From: Diplonema japonicum
Taxonomy: Eukaryota; Euglenozoa; Diplonemea; Diplonemida; Diplonemidae
NCBI GenBank assembly: GCA_964019335.1
Contig: OZ025736.1
Location: 1 to 64,000 of the forward strand
Direction: 5' to 3'
DNA: 64,000 nt
Shown piece after piece: positions 32,663 through 41,163 of this stretch; the first letter of the stretch is position 1; each line of letters opens with the position of its first letter. The position numbers were made by a program, and so were the translations under genes. A model generated the notes under the pieces. That model was given only the letters and a program-made list of their open reading frames with translations, was not told the DNA's origin and made no database searches.

Positions 32663-34773
32663 TCAGCTGCCCTGCATGGCTTCTTTTTTCTTAATCATCG
32701 CGTAGGCCTCCCACAGCCTGGTCCGCTCCGCTCGGAACACCTCCGCACAGTTTGCGATGAACCGTTTCTGTGTAAAAAAATTAAAAAAATTCTTTTTAAA
32801 AAAAAAATCGCATACCCTGCAAACCTCTGCCGCGTTTTCTTCATCGACCCAACAGGGATGAAGTCGCCTTCGGTTTCCTTGTTTTTTTCAGCCTTGCTCT
32901 CGACTTCTGACAGCAGGACCTTCTCGGCGTATCGAGAGGCTTTATAGATCCAGAGGATTCGTTGGTAGATTTCGGTGGCGAGATCAGAGGTGGAGGGGTT
33001 GATCTCATGATCAAGCTCAACTATATCCAGCATCACAAAGTGGTGCAGCATTATCTGCGAGAATGACTCAGATGACTTCACACAGATGTCCCGGACGTAC
33101 TCACGGATTTCGTGGCGCTGAGAGCGCTCGTTTCGAAGCAGCGCTTCGTTTTTCGAAAGCGTGAAATGCGAGCAGATCACAGATGCGGGAACCGCAAAGA
33201 CCAAGACGCCTATGACCATGCACACCCCGGCTAAAACGCGACCAGCTCCTGTAGTTGGAGCAGCGTCGCCATATCCCACTGTAGTTATCGTTTCAATACA
33301 CCACCAGTAAAAGTCCAACTGGCTTTGAAAAGGTGAGAGTTCCTTGTAATGAACCGTCGAGTTGTCGATTACAACAGCTGGTTCGAGGTTTCTAATCCAG
33401 AAGCTTCTGTTTCCATCTGTTCCCTCGATGAACTCGTAGCCACCCGCCCCGCTTCGCATCTCCACGAAGTACATTAGGTCCCCCATCGCCAGAATGCACA
33501 ACCCCAGTAAAAACACCCCCACCGACAATGTGTAAGCAGAGGCTACAACCACAGTCGACAGTTTTTGCAGGTGCGACCCCATGTACGCTGTAGCCTTGAA
33601 AACCCTTAAAACGGTTACCATGTTGATGTGGCCGATGAACCCGGTCGTCACAGCACTGTCCCCCCCGCACCATACCCATATCATCCTCACGTAGAATGGA
33701 ATACAGGACACCAGTTCGAACACCGACAACGGTTTCTTCAGCTGGGTTTCGATAGAGGGTGCGACCAGAACCTTGAGGAGCCACTCCAGTGTGAAGTAAA
33801 TGGTGAACGCGGCCTCCAAACCATCGAAGACCCTTTGAGTTCCCCGATCGGGGTCGTAGTACTCCGGAAGGCTCGCCACACAGTAGAACACAGCCCACCC
33901 GGTTAAAACCAGAATCTGAAACGCGGCGACGGAGTTCTTCAACGAGCAACAGTCGCTTTCCTGCTGGTGGTCGGTGTCCCCTTCCGTCATTTCGGTGGAC
34001 GGGGGTTTTAAAATCTCCCATATGTCGGCTTGCAATTCTTGCCACCACGTCATCTGAATCCCCTCGAGGTACTCGTTCCTAGGGTCCTGCAGGTAAAGGG
34101 ACCCGTTAGAAGAGGCATCGTCGTCTACCCGTTCTAGCAAGGCGTCGCGGAGACGGTCTGCTGCGGAGAGAATCAACGGTGGGCGGTAGGCACCTTCGGC
34201 CCATCCGTAGAGCAGCACAGTGTCGGCGATGACTTTGCATTTCCTGCGGATCGCTGCGGGGCAGGACGCGTCGGAGAGCTTCGAGATGGCCTTCTGTGTG
34301 AGGTGGTTGAGCCGTAGCTGCTCGCCTGTCACGTCGTCAGAGGACCTCAGTGCTGTGATCAGCATCGCAAGGGCGTCGTTGAAGTGTGGCAGCGGGTCCA
34401 CCAGGGAGTCCTCAAACAATGGAGCTGCAGCAAGGTCCTGCCATGACGCCAGCACCCTCGTTCCAAACAGTGCTGCAAGCCCTGTCCCGTTTCTCTGAGG
34501 GGTGGAGTCGGGATCCAGCTGCCACAAGATGCTGCTTTTCCTGCTGCCCGCTAGCGTCCTGCTTCTCGGTGTCGCGTCCGTGCTGTCGCTTTCCACGCTC
34601 GCCTTCGAGGCGGAGGTGTAGGGTTTCAGCCTGCCTCGGTACTCTTGCACGCCTGTCTTTTTGAACATCCATTCCTTCCTCGCTTCTCTGTGTAGTGGTT
34701 TTTTGTCGGTGAACGCGAAGCTGCCTCTTCTGCTGTTCATCCCCCCTCGATGGCTTCCGTCGTTGGATCCCAT
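32663..34773 (-). CDS. Voltage-gated-type potassium channel (six TM); C-terminal splice unresolved
   Basis: About 690 aa from the ATG at 34773. A cytosolic N-terminal region of about 270 residues, not a recognisable T1 domain, precedes six TM helices. The selectivity filter is ITTVGYGDAAP, followed by S6 (VLVFAVPASVICSHF). S4 is weakly charged: TVLRVFKATAYMGSHLQK has one Arg and few Lys at the usual three-residue spacing, so voltage sensing may be reduced. At the 3' end a GT-AG interval at 32768-32815 (gtatgc...acacag) looks intronic but is 48 nt, so it leaves the frame unchanged. The assembled frame then stops at 32695. A different frame after the acceptor (KRFIANCAEVFR ... AMQGS, stop at 32663) looks more like coding sequence. 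The last 25-35 residues are therefore uncertain. Confidence 0.88.
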
Positions 34774-34902
34774 TTCTTTTTTTCGTTTCTTTTTTTTTTT
34801 CTCTTTTCTACATCCAAACCAACTTTGGGGTGTGTAATCTTTTGAGAGAGTAAGAGATAGAAGGAAGAGAAAAGAAGATTTGAAAAAAAAAAAAAAAAGA
34901 AA

Positions 34903-34929
34903 TTCGGTGTGCGGGTGGGTGCTCACCGT
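34903..34929 (-). repeat. Dispersed LINE-tail motif, copy 3
   Basis: Minus-strand GGTGAGCACCCACCCGCACA, then CCGAATT, matches the copies at 4281 and 16891. It sits upstream of the K+ channel gene beside a T-run. Confidence 0.55.
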
Positions 34930-34992
34930 GAGAAAAGAAAAGAAGAAAAGAGAGATAGAAAAATAAAAAATAAAAAAATGCGCTTTTTCTTT

Positions 34993-35520
34993 TTAACCCA
35001 TAAAGGACCGGAGCTGAATATTCAGCTAAATTTTTTTTTTAATTCTGCTAAGGCATTTTTAGTGCTCTGCATGCCCACTCTTTAAAGAGGGGCCTTATTG
35101 CGCGACTTTTTTTATACTGAACGCTAAATCGCCCGTAAATTTTTGCATCCAAACTGCAAGGGGAGAAAAAAAATTGCGGCACAGACATAGTTTTTTTTTA
35201 CACCCCATAAGGAGTAGTGCCGAAAGTACTTCTGAAGAAGGGTCGGTGTCACCGGATGATGGGGATATCCCAAGAGATCTATGGTTAAATGCTGCGCGTT
35301 TCTGGGTGAATAAATCGGGATTTGCTGCATTTTCCCCGTTTTCGTGACAGCCGAATTTCGGTTCATTTTTATGTTTCATCCCTCCACATTGTATTTTTTT
35401 CTCAAAAGCAAGCCCTTTAACGGAGTTTTCGGGACTATTTACACGTTTCTTTCATACTTCCTGTGGTTGCATGCTGCCCCTTTTTTGTGAATATTTAAAA
35501 AAGCGTTTTTTTTCGCATTT
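34993..35520. mobile_element. Diverged piggyBac-like remnant
   Basis: TTAA at 34993 is followed by CCCATAAAGGACCGGAGC, close to the end of the intact element at 49142 (CCCCTAAACGCCCGGAGC). Near 35453-35500, ACTTCCTGTGGTTGCATGCT and the following GCCCCTTTTTTG match a subterminal block of that element in inverse orientation. No matching right ITR with TTAA was found and no ORF is convincing. The right boundary is approximate. Confidence 0.5.
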
Positions 35521-35699
35521 TTCGAAAAAAAGCATTGACAAATAGCGGAGAGGTGACCATATTTATTTATTTTGAGAAAAAACACCGTTCACGGTAAGCA
35601 AATAACTTTTTTCCACCAAGTACTGTAAGCAGAATTTTTACCTCTATTCACGATAACTTGGAACTTTTTTTCCACCAAGTACGGTAATCACAACTTTTT

Positions 35700-36020
35700 T
35701 TCCCGGTATCCCATCTTGCAAACACCTCACCCCTTCAAGATCCATCTTGCTGACGTGACCAGAATGAAGGGGATCCTAAGTATTGTACATGGCCAGGGTC
35801 TTGGCCTTTATCACGTCATCAAGGGCATTCCTTTCAGCAAGAGCCAATTTCAATTTCCATTCAACTTAATTTTTAGCAGCCGCAGCTTGTAGTGTTGACT
35901 GGCTTTTACTACGATGTTTGTCTTTGTACTAAGCTCTTTCCCGCACTTGCCACAAGCTGTGTGTCTTCCAATTTTTCTTCTTTTTTTGTAGACCTTTTTC
36001 TAGGATTGTGGATCGGGTGG
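35700..36020 (-). pseudogene. Degenerate copy of the neighbouring HNH-like gene
   Basis: Bases 35712-35825 align with 36524-36620 of the adjacent gene on the same strand (shared CCTTTCAAGATC-type and AGAATGAAGGG blocks). Translated fragments include DPLHSGHVSKMDLEGV, parallel to KTLHSRYVCENDLERV, preceded by a stop. Both copies also share the upstream sequence CCACCCGATCCACAATCCTAG (minus strand). A CxxC segment (TACGKCGKEL) remains. The acidic tail of the intact gene is absent. Confidence 0.6.
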
Positions 36021-36223
36021 AGAAAAAGAAACACGGCAAAACTTGTCGTTTTTTCGTTTTTCTTTTGAAGAATGAAAGAAAACGAAGAAGAAAAGAGAAT
36101 GGGCTGTTCTACACTACGTTGTGTGGGAGCTAATTACTTGGTAACTCCATTGCTTATACATGTCCGAAAAATCCAACACACATATAGCACACTCCCTCGA
36201 GGAGGTGCTTTTTGCCTTCGCGC

Positions 36224-37327
36224 TCATTTTCTTTGTCCTTTTTTCGGGGCCTCTTTTTTTTTTATAGAAACTTTTTGTTCTTCTTCTTCGCTTTCACCTT
36301 CTTCGCATTCTTCTTCTTCTTCGTAGCATTCTTCTTCTTCTTCATCATCGCTTTCTTCTTCTTCCCATTCGTCTTCATCGCTTACTTCTTCATCAACAGT
36401 TTCTTCATCATCGCTTTCTTCTTCTTCTTCTTCTTCTTCTTCTTCTTCTTCTTCTTCTTCTTCCCATTCTTCTTCATCGCTTACTTCTTTACCGCTTAGT
36501 TCTGGTTCTTCATTGACTCCTGCAAGCACCCTTTCAAGATCATTCTCGCAAACGTAACGAGAATGAAGGGTTTTCCTCAAGAAGAATCGAACATGGGCTT
36601 GGATCTTCTCCTTCATCACCTCAGGGTTGTCGTCTCTTATTTTAAGAAACTGCTGACGGACTTTCATAGTGACTTCCGACGGAAGGAGCTTCCTAGAACC
36701 CTTAATATCTTTGTAGATGTCCACGTGCTTCTTGTTGCTGCGCCAGGATTTCGTATTCAGATTGTGGGCCTTACACATGAACATGAGATTCGATATCTCA
36801 CACCCCACTGCCATCATGGTACGCTTCTTGAGGGCATAGTGGTAATCCGTTCCGTGCTTACACCTAACAATGTGTGCGCTGTGTTTCGTTTTTTTGTACC
36901 ATCTTTTTTTCCTTGAATTGATGTAGGCAACAATAGCTTGGGTCATGGCAGCCAGGGTGCGCCGTTCTTGAATGTGCTCGATTTGAATATTCTCAAGAGG
37001 TGTACAGGGCACCTCAGGTGTGTACGCCACGGGGCAGTTTTTTGGTGTTGTTTTTTTCAGTTCCTTTGTGCTCTTTCCGCGGCTCAGCACTTTCCCTGAG
37101 ATCAGCGCGTACAGAGCCTTCGAGCCGACGCCGAAGTAGGGGTCGTCTAGGTTCTTTCTCTTTCCGAAGAAATCGCCTTGGACCTCAAGCTCCAACAGTC
37201 TCTCCAACATCGCTTTTGCTTCCTTTCGTTTGTAAACTGTAGGACCGGGCTTTATTCGTACCTTGCACAGGTTGCCTTTTTTTACAACTTTTTTTAAGTA
37301 GTTCTCGTAGCGAATGACTTTCCCCAT
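36224..37327 (-). CDS. HNH-like protein with long acidic tail
   Basis: 367 aa from an ATG preceded by about 26 A. The middle has QIEHIQERRTLA and then AHIVRCKHGTDYHY ... SNLMFMCKAHNLNTKSW. The His, the Cys/His pairs and the NLxxxCxxHN ending recall an HNH nuclease core, though not all ligands are certain. The last 100 residues are almost pure Glu/Asp, encoded by a GAA/GAG microsatellite (36290-36475), then KKEAPKKGQRK. A probable acceptor (CACAATCCTAG at 37367-37377) gives a 39-nt 5' UTR. It belongs to a tandem set with the dead copy at 35700 and probably the gene at 37651. The function is unknown; a selfish-element or virus-derived origin is possible. Confidence 0.65.
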   Translation of the reverse strand: MGKVIRYENYLKKVVKKGNLCKVRIKPGPTVYKRKEAKAMLERLLELEVQGDFFGKRKNLDDPYFGVGSKALYALISGKVLSRGKSTKELKKTTPKNCPVAYTPEVPCTPLENIQIEHIQERRTLAAMTQAIVAYINSRKKRWYKKTKHSAHIVRCKHGTDYHYALKKRTMMAVGCEISNLMFMCKAHNLNTKSWRSNKKHVDIYKDIKGSRKLLPSEVTMKVRQQFLKIRDDNPEVMKEKIQAHVRFFLRKTLHSRYVCENDLERVLAGVNEEPELSGKEVSDEEEWEEEEEEEEEEEEEEEESDDEETVDEEVSDEDEWEEEESDDEEEEECYEEEEECEEGESEEEEQKVSIKKKEAPKKGQRK

Positions 37328-37365
37328 TTTTTTTTTTTTTTTTTTTTTTTTTGTTGTGTACCTTT

Positions 37366-37387
37366 TCTAGGATTGTGGATCGGGTGG
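37366..37387 (-). promoter_or_regulatory. Probable spliced-leader acceptor
   Basis: The minus strand reads CCCGATCCACAATCCTAG, then AAAAGG and the A-run before the start codon. Equivalent sequence precedes the dead copy (35998-36018) and, diverged, the gene at 37651 (38066-38083). The motif is conserved while flanking non-coding DNA is not, which suggests function. Confidence 0.5.
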
Positions 37388-37650
37388 GTAGGAAAAAAGC
37401 GCCGCTTTGAAATAGGGAAACGGGCCACAGAAGCAACTAAATACCTCAACTTGTTTGATGTAATGGATACCATGTAAGTCTCACTTGAGAACACAAGATA
37501 CTGAAAAGGGAAAGGGGAAAGGGGGAAGGGGAAAGGGGGAAGGGGAAGAAGGGGGGAGGGGGGAATAGGCCAAAAACAGTGGTGTGTAAAAAAAGGAAGA
37601 AAAAAAAAGTGCCGAACTGCCAAAATGTCTGAGTTAGTTGTTCCACGCGA

Positions 37651-38022
37651 CTAGCGTGCGTAGGCACACGGATTGTATTCTGCTGCTACAACCAGAGCTC
37701 TCTGCTTCACTGACTCCCAACCGACCGTGGTGTGACGGGTCCAATTGTTTTCTGGTGCCATATTGCAGCTCTGACATGTGGGAAGAATGAAGTAGAATTT
37801 GTTCCGTGTCTGCACACCTTTCACATGGACGTGTGCCCCAACAGCCGCTGCGTTCCCGCAGTTATGTGTTTGACACCTAGCAGGCCACATGCGCCCAGAA
37901 TGCTCCTCCCAGAATCTTTTCCAGCTCTTCCCCTTTCTGTCGCACGAGGACCCGACCACATGTGCGATCAGTTCATCCTCATCCAAGATTAGGCAATCGC
38001 CTTCTTCCCATTTCTCGCTCAT
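37651..38022 (-). CDS. Small HNH-like zinc protein
   Basis: 123 aa starting MSEKWEEGD. A compact core reads CQTHNCGNAAAVGAHVHVKG ... FILPTCQSCN. This arrangement (two Cys, then GAHV, then I/LP-x-C-x2-C-N) is that of small HNH-like proteins common in bacteria, phages and large DNA viruses. The Cys pairs probably bind zinc, and the His of GAHV is the candidate catalytic residue. N-terminal residues form an acidic segment (LILDEDELIAHVV). The probable acceptor AG at 38066-38067 leaves a 43-nt 5' UTR. Its location beside the 36224 gene and the shared upstream motif suggest a duplicated gene set. Transfer from a virus or bacterium is possible; nuclease activity is not demonstrated. Confidence 0.7.
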   Translation of the reverse strand: MSEKWEEGDCLILDEDELIAHVVGSSCDRKGKSWKRFWEEHSGRMWPARCQTHNCGNAAAVGAHVHVKGVQTRNKFYFILPTCQSCNMAPENNWTRHTTVGWESVKQRALVVAAEYNPCAYAR

Positions 38023-38211
38023 GTTAAAAAGATGCGTGTAGGACTGTAGTGAAGTGGTTTGCTTTCTAGAAGTGTAGATCGGGTTAAAAGAAAATAAATG
38101 TCATGGGTGTTCCCCAACGAAGGGGTGGGGGGATAGGGTACTCAGTGACATTGAGAAAGGCAAAGAAAGAAAGAAAAAGAATAAAAGGAGAATAGATGTA
38201 AAGCGATCAAA

Positions 38212-38243
<32 letters not shown>

Positions 38244-38693
38244 AAAAAACAAACCTGCAAGTATGAAAGCATGTTTGTTGTTGTTGTTGTTGTTGTTATT
38301 GTTGTAAGTTTTTTTTTATAAAAAAAAAAACTGAAGTAAACTAAAGGATAGGGGGAAAATACCGCCGTGTAAAAAAGAAAAAAAAGGAAGGCGCTGTGCT
38401 GGGGGGGGGGGGGGGGGGGGGGGCACTGGGGGGGTCCTTTCACTGATCTGACCGCTTTAAAGGATGCTGGGTCAAATAGCGAATAATGGACCAGATGTTT
38501 TTTCCTCGTTTTGAACCTAGAAAAAAAAAAAAAAAAAAGAAATCGTAATTAAAAACTCAATCAAAAAAAAAAACTTTTTTATGAGACAATGAAACTACCT
38601 CCCCCCAGAAGAGAGAACAATGTGTACGACCAGGGAAAAAAAAAAAAAAAAAAAAAAAATAGATCACACACACCAAAAGAAAAAAAAAAAGTC
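38023..38693. other. Spacer with A-runs, a G-run and (GTT)n
   Basis: It contains (TTG)n at about 38276-38300, a 23-base G-run at 38401-38423 and several A-runs. No gene is visible. Confidence 0.75.
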
Positions 38694-41093
38694 TCAATAA
38701 CTCACATCCGCCCAATGGTCGATCGTTTGTTCCGCCCCAATGGCAAGGTGGTCGACGGCAGCCTCAACATCACCATGTCGAAGTCTCAGCGCGCTGAGAC
38801 ATTCCGAATAGCCGTATTTTCTCAAGAAACCAAACATCTTCATTTGCTTCAGTTCAGCCTTGTACTTTGGATCGCTGGTGCCGTACTGCTCGAACGCAGA
38901 AGAAAGAGACTGGTACCTCCAGCTCCTGCAGGTGTCCGCCACTACACGCAGGCTATCGTTGTCCAAGAACTGGAAAACAGAACACAGCGCATCGTTGTTG
39001 AGTTTAATGTAATTCCTCGCTGCGGGCTCGACACCGTCTCTGAGAGAAGCAACGCACCACGATCTCACTTCTTCCAACACACCAGTAGCATCACGTGCTT
39101 CAATACACCTCTTAAAGGACGCTGGGTTTGCATTGGAGATGACCCCTTGCGAAACACACTTTTCAAGAATATTCGAGAAAACCTCAAAATCTGCGTCAGT
39201 CGGCTTCGACGTCCATTTGCTATGCTCCACCAGCGAATCGGATTTAAAAAGCAGCCCCAACCCACGTTCAAAGAATGTAACGATGCTCTCTCTCCCGTGC
39301 AAAGGGTACACCTCGCAGATATCACGGATTTCGCGTAGATCACAGCGGTTCACGAGGGCGGCTACGATGGACTGGCAAGTCCTGTGGACGGGTGTTGTGA
39401 CCCCTAGAAACTTCACCATCTTGTCGAGGATTCCCGGATCGGGTTTTTTGAAATCGGTCGGCTCCACAACATGAACGTTGACCCCGCACTTGCGGAGGGA
39501 CTTGTAAAGTGCTGTTTCCTCGACAGCAAAGTCGTCCCCGCGCCCATAACCTCTCTGTGACGGGCTGACATACATGCTCACAAGGTACACCTTTATGTTA
39601 GGGGGCATCATCGCTAGGTATTCTTTCACGACAGGCTCGAACGTCTTCTCACACACGGTGTCCAGGCAGTCGGTGACGATGACGAGGGTACGGGCGGAAA
39701 CCCCTTGGGAGACGATGTGCTCGAACGCTCTTTGAATGTTCCCCGTGCCCTTCTTCACGCTGAAATGCGACAGAGTCAGCACGTCCCTCAGCGTCTTCCC
39801 TATAAAATACGGTTTGTGAACCTTATTGCTGTACAAAACCGTCTGAACCTTGTCACGACCCCCGATGGCTGCTAGCAAATTAGTCAACAGATCACAGTAT
39901 GGTGTTGAGTTAAGCCCTCTTCCAGTGTTTTGTAAGATTGTCATAGGAGTGTCTATGACAGGCATGGCTGCCTTAAAGTCTGCTTCAGCTGTTTCTAAAA
40001 CATGGTGGAACAATGGGGACTTGGTGGTGTGCAAGGTCATGAGCCTCTCGAGGTATTTGCCTACGGTGAAGTCGGGTGTTTCACCCGATTCAAGACGTTT
40101 TGCGGTTAAGTCTTCAACGTCCTCTGTAGCGAGCTGGGTGTACCTCCGCAGCAGCGTGGTGATGTCGGCGTTCTCCGCGAGAGCGAGTTTCACAGGTTTT
40201 TCCAAACCGCCGAGTTTGAACCTTTTTGAAAGATACGCCAAAGACGGCTTCTGTTTTTTCAAGGTCGCGATATCTTCCAAATCGTCTTTTGTCAGCTTCA
40301 TGCAGTACTCCACCGAGACCGGTCTGGGTTTTTTAAGATCGTAGATGCAAGGGAGGAACGACGGTATTGACATCCTTGAGGGGTTTAGATGCACTAGATC
40401 CGCGAATTCTTTCCAAAGGCACAGCCCGAAGTCCAAAAGGTACGCTTCCAAGGTTTCTTTTGACAGACTTTCTGCCCACGCACGCAGCCGTTTACAAGTG
40501 TTTCCGGACAGCGTGGCGTTGAAGAACGGCAGTATCTGTTCCTTGATCTCCTTGAGATCCTTCTCGAGTTTTGCGAGCTTTTTGATGCGGCGTTGCAACC
40601 ACTTTGGTTGATCGCATGACTGGACTGTCTCAACACGTCGCTTTTTTGCAGGTGGGGCTGCTGTTCTAGACGGTGCGGGTCGCTTCCCTGTGTGGACTGG
40701 CGTGGAGGCTTCAGTGGAGGATTTGTACTCTTGGATTAGTTGCTTTAGGTCGTATACTACGTTTGTTTTCTTGTGCATGGTGTGTTTTGTTTTGATCAAG
40801 CCCTCTGTTCTCCCCCAGGACCGCTCCCTCCTCTTCAGGTCCATTCCCTTCATCAGCGAGTACACGTCGCCGAACTCCACCTTCCTGTGGTACAGCATTG
40901 TCTCGCTGAACGCGTAGTCCTTGAGGTGAAACGACAGGAACAACAGCTTCCCCCTGTGCTCTGCCGACATGTCCGTGGTCTCTAACAGTAACAGCGCGGT
41001 GGACTTGAACTTTGCAGGGTCCTTCTTGTAGGACTCTGTGTACGACTCGAAGCTTGCTGTCGGGTTGAGAAAAAGCTCATTTAGGCTTGTCAT
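38694..41093 (-). CDS. vWA-like protein with F-box and UBA-like C-terminus (possibly TROVE/Ro60-related)
   Basis: 799 aa, single exon. An N-terminal helical region has a basic segment (PPAKKRRVE) near residue 150 that may be a nuclear signal. Residues about 385-550 look like a von Willebrand A fold: MPVIDTPMTIL replaces the metal-site DxSxS, a TGN segment follows, and TLVIVTDCLD is the late strand. The layout before it (LWKEFADLVHLNPSRM) recalls TROVE/Ro60-type proteins, which bind small RNAs. After it lie an F-box (about 695-735: LNNDALCSVFQFLD ... CRSW) and a UBA-like helix bundle (about 750-780: MFGFLRKYGYSECLSALR ... GDVEAAV). This suggests an SCF-type ubiquitin ligase adaptor with a substrate-binding vWA. 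The combination is unusual. The vWA and TROVE calls are the least certain. Confidence 0.65.
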   Translation of the reverse strand: MTSLNELFLNPTASFESYTESYKKDPAKFKSTALLLLETTDMSAEHRGKLLFLSFHLKDYAFSETMLYHRKVEFGDVYSLMKGMDLKRRERSWGRTEGLIKTKHTMHKKTNVVYDLKQLIQEYKSSTEASTPVHTGKRPAPSRTAAPPAKKRRVETVQSCDQPKWLQRRIKKLAKLEKDLKEIKEQILPFFNATLSGNTCKRLRAWAESLSKETLEAYLLDFGLCLWKEFADLVHLNPSRMSIPSFLPCIYDLKKPRPVSVEYCMKLTKDDLEDIATLKKQKPSLAYLSKRFKLGGLEKPVKLALAENADITTLLRRYTQLATEDVEDLTAKRLESGETPDFTVGKYLERLMTLHTTKSPLFHHVLETAEADFKAAMPVIDTPMTILQNTGRGLNSTPYCDLLTNLLAAIGGRDKVQTVLYSNKVHKPYFIGKTLRDVLTLSHFSVKKGTGNIQRAFEHIVSQGVSARTLVIVTDCLDTVCEKTFEPVVKEYLAMMPPNIKVYLVSMYVSPSQRGYGRGDDFAVEETALYKSLRKCGVNVHVVEPTDFKKPDPGILDKMVKFLGVTTPVHRTCQSIVAALVNRCDLREIRDICEVYPLHGRESIVTFFERGLGLLFKSDSLVEHSKWTSKPTDADFEVFSNILEKCVSQGVISNANPASFKRCIEARDATGVLEEVRSWCVASLRDGVEPAARNYIKLNNDALCSVFQFLDNDSLRVVADTCRSWRYQSLSSAFEQYGTSDPKYKAELKQMKMFGFLRKYGYSECLSALRLRHGDVEAAVDHLAIGAEQTIDHWADVSY

Positions 41094-41163
41094 TCTTTAG
41101 GGGTGGGGGAGAGGGGCCCTTTGGAAAGTATATTATTTATTATGGAAAGAAAAAAAGAATTAC

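Noticed and set aside
35095-35379. 94-codon minus-strand frame inside the piggyBac remnant
   Set aside because: No match to transposase motifs was visible; probably chance.
36290-36475. GAA/GAG repeat as a CRISPR-like or tandem-array feature
   Set aside because: It is an in-frame coding microsatellite with no spacers.
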